Positions 46,176 to 57,698 of a stretch of 64,000 nt of DNA are shown here, one piece after another (within the stretch, counting starts at the first letter, position 1; each line of letters begins with the position of its first letter). Source of the stretch: Paramarasmius palmivorus (Eukaryota > Basidiomycota > Agaricomycetes > Agaricales > Marasmiaceae); contig JAYKXP010000059.1 of assembly GCA_037176845.1 (NCBI GenBank), forward strand, positions 273,020 through 337,019, given 5' to 3'. The position numbers were made by a program, and so were the translations under genes. The notes under the pieces were generated by a model, which worked only from the letters and a program-made list of their open reading frames with translations, was not told the origin of the DNA and made no database searches.

Positions 46176-48663
46176 CTAGGCCCCACAACGTCTCTTTCGT
46201 TTATTGCCAGTTGTTGAATCACCGGCCAAGTTATCCGTGTCTGTGTCGTGACGCTGCTTCAGCATCTTCTCTTGTCGCCTCTTCTCAGGCAAATCTTGAT
46301 TATTCAGTTGGTCGTGGCGTTTCTGAGAGATTTTCGCAACTCGTGGTGCACGTGGAGTCCGAGGAGGTGGAGGTGCACGCTTACGAGTCACTGGACCTGC
46401 TGGGGTAGTTCCATCGCCTGCAGGAGAAGTAGTAGCCGGCATCATGGGCAACTTGTTGACAGGTTCTCCCTCACTACTGTTTGCGTCATCGATACCATCC
46501 GCTCCTTCGCCGTCATGCCCTTGGCTCCTGTCATGACCACCAGTACTCGATTGACAATTACCACCCTCCACCTCTGTCTCATGGTTGGCAGAAGAAGCGG
46601 GGGCACCAGCATTGGCATCCCCAGGTCTGTCCTCGAACAACGCATTGTCATCTTGCTGCATATCTGCACGAGTCGAGGATGAGGAAGAGGGACCAAGGTT
46701 TGCTTCATTCTTGTCCTGTGTACCATGATCCACGTCTGGGTCCAAACCAGCAGGTGTTGGTGAGGGTTGTGGATTGGAATAGTCATCGCTAGTGTTGTCT
46801 GCAGTTGGCACCGCATTTGCATCCGAGGATTTAGGATCAGCATCATGACCGGCTGGATCCTCAGCTGGCGCCTCATTTGCACCCTGGCCGGCATGATTTA
46901 GTGGAGTGGGAGAAGATGAAATCTCATCCATTTGCTGGTCCTCGCCATCGCATGCCGGAACGCCAGTGGGTAGTGAAGGGGGAGTATGAGCATCGGCATC
47001 ATCCTGGCCTACCAGAGCATCAGATATAGTGCCCTTCAAAGCTTCCTGAGGCAGAGAGGCCTTATCGCCACCAACATTTGACTGCGGTTTCGTCGTAGTA
47101 GTAGCACTAGTTGACGATGATTTGTCTTGAAGTTCTTTGAGACGTGTCACAATCTCATCATGAGTTTGAAGGTAGAAGGGATGGGAGGTGTTGTCGCCAG
47201 AGGTCTCCGTAAAGTAGCGTATCACCAGTAGGATGTCGTGGGACTTGTCATTTGGATCACGGAAGGTAGGTGGGTGAAACGTTATATTGTCATAAAAAGC
47301 ATCGGGATATTCGTTCATTAACGCGTATGGCAATGGACCGTCATATCCAGAAGCACCTGTGGCATTGAATGAAACCAATGAAGTAATGAACACTGATGAT
47401 GGTGACGTACAGCGTAGAGCCTCAAAAAAATCCTTCACCAATTCCTGTAACCCTGCCGGTGTTGTATTTTCAGTATCTACCGCAGGGAACCTTGGTCTGC
47501 CATTCTCGTCCTTCTTGATGAGGGAATCCTGGTTTAGATCGCACACTTACGAAGACTATCAGTGTGACGACGCAAGAACATATGGAGCCAGACATATCTG
47601 GTACATGTCGGCTAGCGTAGTCGAAGAACAAGGTTTCCAGCTGCTGATATTCCTCCGGAAGCTCATCGCACATGTCAGGTAGCATTGGATCCCATTTGAC
47701 ATTGAGTCTACGATGGGTCATAGTCAGCTTGCAGCTCATGAAAACTTCAATATGAGCAACTAACACTCCATGTTGGCGGCCACCTGTGCCATCGGGAAAC
47801 ATGTACAATAGCATCATAGCCGCTTTCCCTAGGTGTCCGTACTGAGCACAAGCATTGAGCATATCATGTGCACCGAGAATGAATTCGTGCTGGTTCCTTT
47901 AAAAAGATGAGATTTTCTGGTGAAAATGAAGAATGAAGGTACGTACTTTCCCAGGTCTTGCATCCTCATTGCTGCCTCCACATACTGCTGCTTATCAGAC
48001 TCGTCCTCCCACAGTTGATCTGCCACATCATCAAAGGCAGTTCCTTTGTCAACTTGTTCTTGGATCTCCTTCTCCTTTAAGATCTTGAACGCAGACTTGC
48101 CATCGACGACCTCGGAAGCAAATTTCTAGAATGCCTTAACGGCCAACCTCATGGTGTTCCGAGAGGTTGTAGGCAGAGGGGCTGGATCAGCAGTTGAAGT
48201 ACCTTCCCCAGCACCCTTGCCTTGTTTCCTCTTCTTTGCATCCCGAGCGTTGGTGAAAAAGTTGACGATGCGCTTTATATCCAATGAATCAGGCCAACGA
48301 TCGATACGAGCACAGTTAGGACTCACCTTTTGCCAGACATCCTCTGTATCCGTCTCGTTAATGACGAGCTTTCCTGCGAAGGCATCATCCTCCAGGATCC
48401 TACTCATAGTACACTTCAACCACTTGTTCATCGCTTTGTTGTCGGGCCAGAGGGGAAGATATTCACGGTCCTTGAGGTTGTCGAGAGTTTTGACCTGCTC
48501 AAGGCTGAACTTGGTGGGTGCTCCCTTGTGCTTACCTGTCGTCTTGGGTCGCGACTTCTTTGGTACGTGTTCGGTTTTGGCATTGTCGACGGGTTCTTTA
48601 GAGGGCAGTGTTGGGGTTGCTGCTCCTGGCATAGATGGAAGGTTGGGATCAGCGTTGGAAGCC
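46176..48663 (-). pseudogene. Element-2 cargo gene with a premature stop
   Basis: Starts at ATG 48663 (MASNADPNLPS). The first exon carries a Lys-rich segment and a compact region (FSLEQVKTLDNLKDREYLPL and KRIVNFFTNARDAKKRK). At 48126-48128 a TAG interrupts a frame that then runs on without a break through KFASEVVDGKSAFKILKEKE and MRMQDLGK. Later exons give HDMLNACAQYGHLGKAAMML, then LQELVKDFFEALRC, and end in a long acidic, Ser/Asp/Gly-rich, basic-tipped tail at 46176. The stop is explained by CAG-to-TAG. I know no named domain; genes of this shape accompany KDZ transposases in mushroom genomes (family impression). Some exon borders are provisional. Confidence 0.6.
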
Positions 48664-48901
48664 ATTGGTAGAGGCGTAAGTTGTGGGGCAAACAGAGACG
48701 GTAAAAGAGCAACCCAATTCAGTTCATGTTCTCTTTTTACACAAAATGGCGTGGCCGTGGCACAAGGACGGTGAGAATCAAAAAAACGAATCACATTGAG
48801 CATAGCATAGTACAATCACATTGTTTACATTGTCCTCTAAAAAGTTAAGGTCAGCTTGTGGCATCCAATGACGCGATGTCACTTACATCGTCTTCGTGCC
48901 A

Positions 48902-49718
48902 CTACAAGGCATCAAGGAAAGGTGCTACATCCTTGTTCCAGTCATTCGGCAGTGGATCGTTGGTGGCATGGAAATACAACGGAGTATCTCCCACAGGAAG
49001 GTCAAAGTATTCTTTCCAGCCAATGTGACCCCACGAGTACGATGCTCCGTCGATCGAAAGGAATCCCAGCTGAGGTTGTTCCATGATTCCGAACCTAGCC
49101 AAAGCATCCGCCAAGTCTGACAGCTGGATGCGCACCGACACTCCAGATACCGCGAGATATTGACGGCGACCATTCTGTAATTTGAGTTAGTGTCTGTCAA
49201 ATGCACATGTGAATTGATACCGACCTTTAGATAAAAACAGAACTTGACACAATGTCCTCTCGGTGATTCTTCTCATACTGGTTTGGGGACCGACGCAAAG
49301 TAATCGGTGATCTTCCTTTCGAATGGAGTGTGGAGAGGCATGTCCTGATTGTATACAGTCAGTCAAGGAACGAATATAGGCATGGTAACTGATAACACAC
49401 CTCAGTTATATAGCACATACACCAACTATACCACTTTTGCTATTGTTCATGTCCATTATTTCATGTTCCCCTCTGGCAGCATCAATCAACACCAATCAGG
49501 GTAGCCAAGTAGATACCACGTACCTTGACTTCCCCAAAATACGTTGCTTGTCGTCGAGAAAACCTTTGCGCAGGATAGTAAGGTGTCTGAGTCAGATTCG
49601 ATAGAAATGTAGCTGAATGGCTCACGTCCATATCAACTACGTAGTCAGGACCTCGGCGTAGCTCTGATAATCCTAGCATACGGTCCAAGCCCGCGTACTC
49701 AGTGACAGAGGAAAGCAA
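48902..49718 (-). pseudogene. Small element-2 cargo gene with a premature stop
   Basis: The last exon, about 49180-48902, is clear (SVRIQLSDLADALARFGI, then SWGHIGWKEYFDLPV). A preceding exon starts with ATG at 49341 (MPLHTPFERKITDYFASVPK) and has TGA at 49273-49275 before EESPRGHCVKFCFYLK continues in the same frame to a donor at about 49220. CGA-to-TGA explains the stop. An exon further upstream (LGLSELRRGPDYVVDMDV, from about 49718) may belong to the same gene. No family recognised. Confidence 0.5.
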
Positions 49719-50242
49719 GAGAGAGTCTCGGTGTGAACCCCGAGTAGCCGGAAGTATTTGGCATGTTCCTCAAGACCAAACAACGCTTGGTAAGCATTCC
49801 TTCCATCTCATTGATTCCTTCCCAATCTTGTCCCAATCCCAACGTTCAGCAACCCAAAGCCCAAGTCAAATGCCAACGTTTTTCTCAACAACTGCAAGAT
49901 CAAAGTTACTGGTATTTGAGGACTTGGCGGGCCTGTACCATCACGACAGTAACTCGAAGTCAATTTGATTACACCGACACTTGGCTTGATACGAGGTCGG
50001 TATTCTTCTATCTCACCCAACACGGTCTGCTCCGTCCGCCAACGTCAGCACACACACGCGCCAATTCACCTTTGGATTACACCTTCCGTCCTTCCCGTGG
50101 TCAGGACTCGTAGGACTGGGATTGGGTTTAGGTTAACACCGGAATTGGGACTGGGTTTGGTTAACGAGGGAGTGTTGCGGAGGATTAGGAAGAAGTGTTA
50201 ATTTTGGAGACCACCCCTCCTGCTACAGCCTGTCCAAGCCCA

Positions 50243-53200
50243 ATGTCTGCCCCTTTGTCCCCATTATCCTTCATGGACGTACTCAATAACCCGCATCTTC
50301 TCGAAAAGCCGTTCACCTCCCCCATTCGTTCATTTGAAGGCCTCATGGGCAACATAATCCAGGATGTGGTTGTCACTTCACCGAATACATATGCCCTTTT
50401 TCGCCCACCCATCAATCTGTGCAGCACGCGGATGCGCCAGTCGTTCAATTTCGGACCCAATGATCCCTTACTATACCCTCAGCCATTCAACTCGCTCATT
50501 CCTCATCTCGCAGTCATACGCCTGAAGATTCACCCGGCCAATACCACAGCTGAAAGGGAGATCATGTGGGCTAAACCAACATCAGATCTTTTCATCGAAG
50601 ACAGCAGCATTGCGACAGGGCTTGGGAAGCTTCGGGAAGCCGTACTGAGGAAGACGAAACGGCTATGCCAGGATTTGATAGTGACCTCTGCCGACTTCGC
50701 CCACGATCCAATAATCCTGGACAATGTCGGTCATCTGCAGAGATACGCCGATCAATTAGACCTTGCTGCACCATGCGAGGAAACACTTTTCCGTTTTTCA
50801 TGCATCCAAAGGCTATATAGGGAGTTGCAGGCTCGTCACGACTGGCTTGCTTGGTTCCTTCCCCGAACATCCGTTGCAGAGTCCCACATCCCTCACCTTC
50901 CTGACGCTCCAATCATGGGAGCCTTCACAGAGAGTTTGGACGACGTTGATATGCTTTTCCGTGGTGGTATTCCAGTGTGGCTTATACGCCCCTTTGCACA
51001 GTTTGGTAGCATTCGGATCAACAAAGTGGTTGACTTTTGTGATATTGGAGATTCCAATTTATCTACTCGGGACGGCGATTCAGTGGACATCGCTGATTCT
51101 GTACCATCACGCCCAGTCATCTACAGTCATCTAGCGAGCCAGCCTGAGCGTTATGTAGCTATGGCTAACTACATCCGCGGCCTTTTTTTCCTATCCTACG
51201 TTCCTTGGCTCGTCTCAACCTCGAAGTAACACTTCCATGAAAAAGAGTGCCCTTCCCGTCACACCGGCATCACAACTTCGCCAAGGAACACCGTCATCCG
51301 CCTGAGTTACACGTTGTTCTGTTCCATGTAAGTGTCAGTTTTAATCATCCACTAATGCTTTACTAACTGGTTTCTCAGATACCAAACCACCACCATTAGC
51401 GAAACAAGGACACAATATGTTCCTTGATCCAGACAGTCCTCTCATGTCACCATCAATACCTTCCTGGAAACAGGCCATGGCTGAATTGGCTAGTTATAAC
51501 CAGTCACTCGAAGCACCAGATACTCTTGGTTGCGGCTTCGTCGTTCCCCCTCCGCGTGCTCTGATCATACCACAGTCTGAGGCCAAACGTGCAAAGTACT
51601 TTGCAGGATGGCTCAAACTTCGTGAAGTGTTCATCTATTGACTCTCCGTGCCGGGCGTGGAAGGACTCTCTAATAAGCAGTGGCGCACCCTTCTCGACAT
51701 TAGCCATGGGTCAGAGAAGGAATACAATACTCAGAGCTGGTCGGGTAGACATCACTCGGACATGCAAGCTCTACTCAAGGAGGTCCTCAATGGCAGTAGA
51801 TTGTCTCTGAAATGGGAAGGTCTGACGAGTGCTGTGGTCACTTGGAAAGGTCGAGAATTGGATTCAGAGTCGGTACCACAGAACGCGGTCGCTCTCGAGA
51901 TCATATGGGAGTTGCATGAACTGAACTTTCGGCACGAACTTATACTTCTTGATTCACTCCTTGACCGAAGTCAAATGTCAAGGATTGAACGAATGGAAAA
52001 GCTGAACGCTTGCTGGAATGGTTCTGCAGATCAGGTTTCGATCATGGATTGGAAGAAAGGTTTGGGAGGGCCAACACTGGAGGATCGGTTACCATACTTG
52101 TGTGGTATGCATAAGTTGATCTCGACTTGGGATGTGGTGAAGCCGAAGGAATTGCTGGATCTGTTTCCGTGGGATGGATTTGACGGTCAAGGGAAAGAAC
52201 GGAAGAAGCCAGCCATGGAGTCTCCAAGTATGCATCAGACTATGGCAATTACCAGTTGAGTGTGATACATCAGGGATGGCAATTACCAGTGTCTGTATAT
52301 GGCAAGTCCACTTAAATAATTCATGTTAAAATACATAAACACTTAAGAGGATTGAACATCTGACCTTAGGTTGATCAAGTCAAGTTACAGCTTTATTCAG
52401 ATGTGATATCCAACTGGGCCATAGTGCTGTTATATAGACAGCAATAACACAGATATATAGCCTCAATATTTGAGTCTTATATGATATAAAAGCTATTTAT
52501 AACAGCATTGGGGGATGCTGGAGGGCTATAAAAATCACATTGTGGGGGGAATATGTTCTAATATGCTTTAAAAGAATGCCCCTGCAATTGGGAGACAGGA
52601 GAATGCAAAAAAAGCAGTTCAAATATAGTAATTCAGGAAAATAGGATATTGGATCTTGGACTACAGGGCAGATATTGACATGGGGTAAGTTGGAGGACCT
52701 AGATACATTAAATACAAGCCTGGGAATACCAAATGGTACAAAGATTGGTGGGATAATGGTGCTTAAATATCTAAAATACTGAAAATCTCTGAAATTAGAG
52801 GAATAAAAATACAGGATGGGATGTGGTGCAGCTGGGGCTTAGATATTGTGAATGACAGATAGTATATATGTCCCCTAGATGGGTTTACAGTCCTGAAGGG
52901 CTGCCTATTTTTCCAGATTTATTACTGCCCAATCTGCTTTTTTTGGATTTTAGGTTTTTTTTTTATACTGGAGCATGGGGATTGCTTCTAAAATCACCAT
53001 AATTTGCCTCTATGAATCCCATGACAGGAATTCTTATGCCAGATGCATTAATCCTTGCACAATTACAGAAAACATGTAATATGAATGTAGTATTACAAGG
53101 AGTGATCTATAAACTTTGGGAACCTCAAAATTGAATTCAGAGTGAAAAACCACTTAAGAAACAATTCAGGTTTGAAAGGAATCCAATTACTGTAGCTTGA

Positions 53201-53993
53201 GATATGTCAAAGTTAAGTTTATAGGCTTATGTGTAAAATACTTGCAATCAATCTTTGACTTGAATTGTCTGACCTTTTCATTAAGCATTCTGAGACCAAC
53301 TAGACACCAAATAGTATTATATACATCATATTCCAATGTCATAGAGTTGGTATTACTAGTTCTAGAGTGGTCTAATGGTCTGGAAGACCTAAATGAAAAG
53401 GTCAGACAATTCAAGTCAAAGATTGATTGCAAGTACTTTATACACATGCCTATAACCTCAACTTTGACATATCTCAAGGTACAGTAAATGGATTCCTTTC
53501 AGCTCTGAATTGCTTTTGAACTATTCTTTCATCCTGAATTCAATTTTGAGGTTCCCCAAGCCCCCAGATCAATTCTGTTATAAATAGCTTTTATATCATA
53601 TAAGACTCAAATATTGAGGCTATATATCTGTGTTATTGCTGTCTATATAACAGCACTATGGCCCAGTTGGATATCACATCTGAATAAAGCTGTAACTTGA
53701 CTTGATCAACCTAAGGTCAGATGTTCAATCCTCTTAAGTGTTTATGTATTTTAACATGAATTATTTAAGTGGACTTGCCATATACAGACACTGGTAATTG
53801 CCATCCCTGATGTATCACACTCAACTGGTAATTGCCATGTCTTGATGTATCAGGCAAGACCCCACAGGTGAAGAAGCGCCCCCATAACTTCGACATGCTT
53901 GTCAGCAATATTGAACTCGAAATCGCTATTCTCTACACCACTACATTCCTGACCCATTTTGGACAAGCACCAGTCATACCTCACATGTTATGA
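50243..53993 (+). pseudogene. Element-2 cargo gene, interrupted by a foldback element and carrying stops
   Basis: Starts at ATG 50243. Exon 1 is open to 51229, with MLFRGGIPVWLIRPFAQFG typical of a large mushroom gene family that travels with KDZ elements. At a run of seven T at 51183-51189 the frame shifts: the Ser/Thr/Pro-rich continuation (SSQPRSNTSMKKSALPV) is one base over. TGA at 51303-51305 and TGA at 51639-51641 interrupt frames that read on in the family pattern, and CGA-to-TGA explains both. A perfect intron lies at about 51329-51379. Coding runs to 52238 and resumes after the foldback element at about 53854 with NFDMLVSNIELEIAILYTTT and THFGQAPVIPHML, the usual end of this family, though in a shifted frame. 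At least four lesions make it a clear pseudogene. Its normal function is unknown. Confidence 0.75.
52239..53844. mobile_element. Foldback (palindromic) element, 1.6 kb
   Basis: Arms of about 265 bp, 52241-52506 and 53571-53840, are near-perfect reverse complements. Inside is a second inverted pair of about 185 bp (53117-53300 against 53377-53565) around a 75-bp centre. Near-identical 9-bp words, ATGCATCAG at 52230-52238 and ATGTATCAG at 53845-53853, flank it as a likely duplication. Mirror-image open frames on both strands at 53187-53487 are a by-product of the palindrome. No transposase. AT-rich compared with its surroundings. Confidence 0.85.
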
Positions 53994-54128
53994 TCTTGAA
54001 CACTTACGGCGGTGTACTCTATCTTCCTTGGCCTGTGTATCAGGTGTATGTGATATTCCATTTGAAGTATATACAATGAATACGAATAATTGATTTGCTT
54101 TGGATACAGATAAACAGAAAGAACAACT

Positions 54129-54938
54129 CTACTCGACAATTTCAACTTTGTCATCATCGTCATCTGCTTCACACTTTGCCTGAGTCGCCTTCAGCTCGCC
54201 AAGGAACTCTACATCACTGTCTTCCTCCTCATTTTGATTCGACTGGCTGGTGCTGGCCTTAGGTGTGGGCGGCGGCAGAGGGAAAGGTGCAGGTGCTCGA
54301 CGCTGCATAGCAAAGGTGGTGTTACTTGGGTTCTTCGCAGCCTTGGAAGACTTGGAAGACTTGGAAGGCGTGAGAGGCTCAACAGCTCGACGTTTCCCGA
54401 GAGCTGTTGAAGATGGTATCGCCATTTCTGGAGGAGAGGATGGTGGAGGGGAGAGCATGTAGCTGTGAGTGGAGGTAGCTGGGGCTGATGGTGGTGGCAG
54501 GACACAGATCAAGAGCATGTCGAGAACGTTGAGCTTATCTGCCTCTGTGGCCAGCTGACCAGCTTGGCTGTTGAATTGAGCACCGGTCAGCTTGTAGACA
54601 GCTCGTAAGTCTCGGAAACGTTGGCGATCTTCTGGGCTTGGATAACCCGGGTTGTGTGTTGCATACTTGTGTGTGTGACGGGGGTTGACACACTACAATT
54701 GTTGTAAGTGCCAATCACTTCTTTTGGTGGTGGATGGACTGACCTGGACGTAGATGCGCCCGATGTTGGCAAAATCTGTTTCACCATAGTTAATGCTGGA
54801 CTCCATGACACAGCCATTGTTGTCCGTGTACCTTGCTGGAAGCGGCCCTGCTACTTCCTCTGCTAACCTCCTCATGGCCAATTTGAGTTGGGTGCGGAAG
54901 TTGTTGACGCTCTGTTTGAACTCGGGTGTGGTCTTCAT
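54129..54938 (-). CDS. Element-2 accessory protein, 252 residues
   Basis: Two exons, 54938-54744 and 54692-54129, joined in phase across a 51-bp intron. The N-terminal 100 residues look folded (FRTQLKLAMRRLAEEVAGPL, then SSINYGETDFANIGRIYVQ, then YPSPEDRQRFRDLRAVYKL). The rest is Pro/Ser-rich with a basic patch (GKRRAVEPLTPSKSSKSSK) and ends in an acidic tail (DDDDDKVEIVE). No stop or frameshift was found, unlike its neighbours. It is divergent from the KDZ transposase gene, 159 bp apart, so the two may share a promoter. I do not recognise the family; a DNA-associated helper protein is a guess from the charge pattern. Confidence 0.65.
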
Positions 54939-55097
54939 AGTGGCGAATAGGTGAGTGATTTTGAGCTCACACTGTACTTATACTGACGATGCCACAAGAA
55001 TAATAGGGCCTCTCAACAATGGCTCGCGGTGTCGTGACTGTGGCACGGTGCACTAAGCCTTTTGGTGTTCGTCTAGACTTTACCCACCACCAACCCA

Positions 55098-57431
55098 ATG
55101 AAGCGCTCCCGTCCACTCGACACCTCCAACCATCCAGCGTTCAAAACACGGAAACTCACCGGTGGCACTCAGTCAATAAGTCAAACGGTCAAGAGTGATG
55201 GAACCATTGTCAAAAGGATTATCAACTTCCCGCGGAAATCCAGAGTCGCACTTCTACCATCAACAACACAGGAACAGCCCACAAGCACGTCACCATATGC
55301 ACCGCTCTTCCTGAGCGATTTGCCTTTGCTATCATTACCATCGGAGAAAGAGAATGTGGACCCCACGAACCATATGGAAGAGAGACCAGAGGAGGAAGAG
55401 AGTCGAGAGAAACAGGACAAGCAGAAGCCTGATTCACAGGTATGTTTGCGGTTATATAAGGTGCATGATACAAACTAATCCACACATAGTCAACACAGTG
55501 ACTAAAGGAATTCATGGAACACATACCTCTCCTTTCCGAATGGCTACTCGCTCAGGAGTACAACATTGCTATCAACTCTCCATGCACTTGTGGGCGAGGA
55601 CTCCGAACTACCCAATGTCAAGATTGTCATAATCACGAGTTGGTGTGCTCCGAGTGCTTCATCGACGGTCATCGAACATCTCCTCTTCATTGGGCTTGTG
55701 TATGGTGGAATGAAGGAGGGTTCTTCCGGCGTCATGACATCAGCACACTGCGGCAGGAAGGAGTTTCCATTCACCTTGGACATGCAGGCGGCTTGTGTCG
55801 CAACCCAACTGAACCTCGAAGCTTTATCATAACTTGCTCCAATGGAGTACATGCCACACTAGTTTCATTCTGCCGATGTTTCCGGTCTGCAGGGAAGAGC
55901 CATGTACAGCAACTCATGGAATCAGGCCTATTTCCCGGATCAATCAAAGAGCCAAAATCAGCTTTTTCGTTTTCACTGTTGAAGCAATACGACCTTCACA
56001 GTCTCCAGGCAAAAACAAGTGACTATGATTTCTACATGGCTTTGCGTCGTTTAACAGATAATGTGTTTACTTCTGGAGTGAATGTGAGTTGTCGATCATT
56101 TAATAGTATCGCAAAACTAACATACCTCAGGATCAATATCAAGCATTTATGATCGTGACACGCATCTGAAGGTACATGATCACACGTATTCGAGTTGGTC
56201 AAGAGAATGACATCGACGACTATTTCCCGCATCGACCATCGGGTACTGTGATGCTCTACTGCCCGGCATGTCCGGATCCTGGTGTCAACATGGAAGGTAG
56301 CTGTTGGCTGACGCCAGCATTTCTTCGGTGCATATGAACAGGATGCAAATATTCATTTACTAACCAGCCTCACAGGCATCTAATTCAGAGGCGCAAAACC
56401 ATTGATGGCAACAGCCAGATCAACCAATTTTGGAAAAACTTTGATGGTTCAGACTTTAGAACTTCAAGGATCAAGATGCGAAAACTCGTTCAGAAAAAGA
56501 AGTGGCCAACGCGTTCAGTCGACGAGATCGACTCATCATTCGCTATAATCATGCAAGGCAAGCACTGATCAACTTAGGTCTTGTTGACCCTAAAGACACG
56601 AACAGTCCTTACCCACACATGAGACCAGCAGACACCCATAGGCTGCGTGTCAACATTCGGAGACAGGCCGGAGATTCGCGTCGGAGTGATGGTATGCTCT
56701 GGCGTTTGGGAGCAGCTTCAGAATTCCTCCTTGGTGTCAAACATGATGAGACTCTTCCTATTGGGTTTGGTGAGGCGTACCGCTTCGCCAAACATCCATC
56801 AATGACCCAAGTCACTCAACGTGAGTCAGCTCCAACTGGACCAAGACCGAGGAAGAACGGAACAGAAGAAGAAAAGTTGAGCCAGGGGTCTGTGACAGAG
56901 GAGCCGGATGTCGAGGACAATGGTGCCATGGTTACTACGGCCAATGGGAAGAAGGAGGACGGATGGATCTGGAAGAAGAATGCTCGGACAACATTAAATG
57001 AACAGGAGATGAAGGAGTGGGAAGAAGAAGGTGATCGGGTCCAATGGATGTGTGCGGAGGCTGAAATGTACCGATGGATGGAACAGCTCAAGATCAAACA
57101 TGTGGAATTTGAGCGTACAATTGCACACTTCAAGAAGATGGAGGAAGTATGGGTTTTGATGGCAGTATGGGGTGCTACCCCTGGTTACTCAGCACACGCG
57201 TTTCGCCAAGGCACCTTTTTCCGCAACCTTGCTACGCAAGCATTGTCAAGATACCATTCTGTCTGTCATCCTGCCTTCGCACATCAAGACAAGGACATGA
57301 TTTTGGCGGACAAGGTACAGGAGTGGAGGAATGAGCAATTGAAGTGGATGGATGACATGGGTATCCACAGGGCGTACCTGGATGCTAAGAAGGTAGTACG
57401 ACGTCTCAAACATCAGCGCGTCAGCACTTAA
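55098..57431 (+). pseudogene. KDZ transposase with CxC2 cluster, catalytic core deleted (element 2)
   Basis: Exons 55098-55439, 55508-56083, 56131-56327 and 56376-57431. After a Ser/Thr/Pro leader, the CxC2-type cluster of KDZ transposases is plain: CTCGRGLRTTQCQDCHNHEL, then CSECFIDGHRTSPLHW, GGFFRRHDISTLRQEG and CPACPDPGVNME. The family pattern continues to TIDGNSQINQFWKNFDGSD at 56396-56451 and then jumps, with a frame change, to the normal C-terminal part (RQALINLGL, RRSDGMLWRLGA, then WEEEGDRVQWMCAEAEMYRW). The several-hundred-residue catalytic region that belongs between them is absent, so an internal deletion near 56455 has removed the active site. TGA at 56167-56169 also stands where the family has Trp. 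The stop codon at the end lies inside an ACTTAAGT word. Confidence 0.8.
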
Positions 57432-57680
57432 GTTGTATTTAATCAAAGTCTATTGCATACTAATTGTTGCGACTTAAGTTATAACTTAAATTATCTAGAT
57501 TATTGTAGGTTTTAGATTTTAGATTACAACTTAATTGAAACACCACTTAATCCGTGACAGACTTAAGTTGCAACTTAAGTCAAAGCTGTTGGTAGGGGTG
57601 CGAACGTGGAGGTGAATGGGTATTGCTGATACAATTTAAGTCCGACTTAATTTCTTGGCCGTGACTTAAGTTATCCTAAT
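57425..57680. repeat. Right ACTTAAGT palindrome cluster
   Basis: About ten full or one-base-off copies of ACTTAAGT in 250 bp, the partner of the left cluster. Confidence 0.9.
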
Positions 57681-57690
57681 ATAGTTACGG

Positions 57691-57698
57691 CTCTAACA
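57691..57698 (+). repeat. Right target-site duplication of KDZ element 2
   Basis: CTCTAACA, identical to 45808-45815. Confidence 0.75.

Larger units (their letters stand above)
45816..57690. mobile_element. KDZ element 2 (CxC2 type), 11.9 kb, nested in the hAT element
   Basis: Perfect 8-bp duplication CTCTAACA on both sides. The ends are inverted with mismatches (ATTAGGGGAACTTAAGTCA at the left; ATTAGGATAACTTAAGTCA read from the right) about 10 bp in from the duplications. Both ends are filled with ACTTAAGT palindromes. Contents: two minus-strand broken genes, a plus-strand broken cargo gene interrupted by a foldback element, a small intact-looking minus-strand gene and a truncated KDZ transposase gene. 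Confidence 0.8.

Noticed and set aside
46248..46894. Long frames on both strands opposite the acidic tail
   Set aside because: Antisense or frame-shifted readings of the low-complexity tail of the minus-strand cargo gene.
48151..48774. Plus-strand frame of 207 residues
   Set aside because: Antisense of the first exon of the minus-strand cargo gene, which has the better start and composition.
53187..53487. Two nearly identical 96-residue frames on opposite strands
   Set aside because: Produced by the inner palindrome of the foldback element; not genes.
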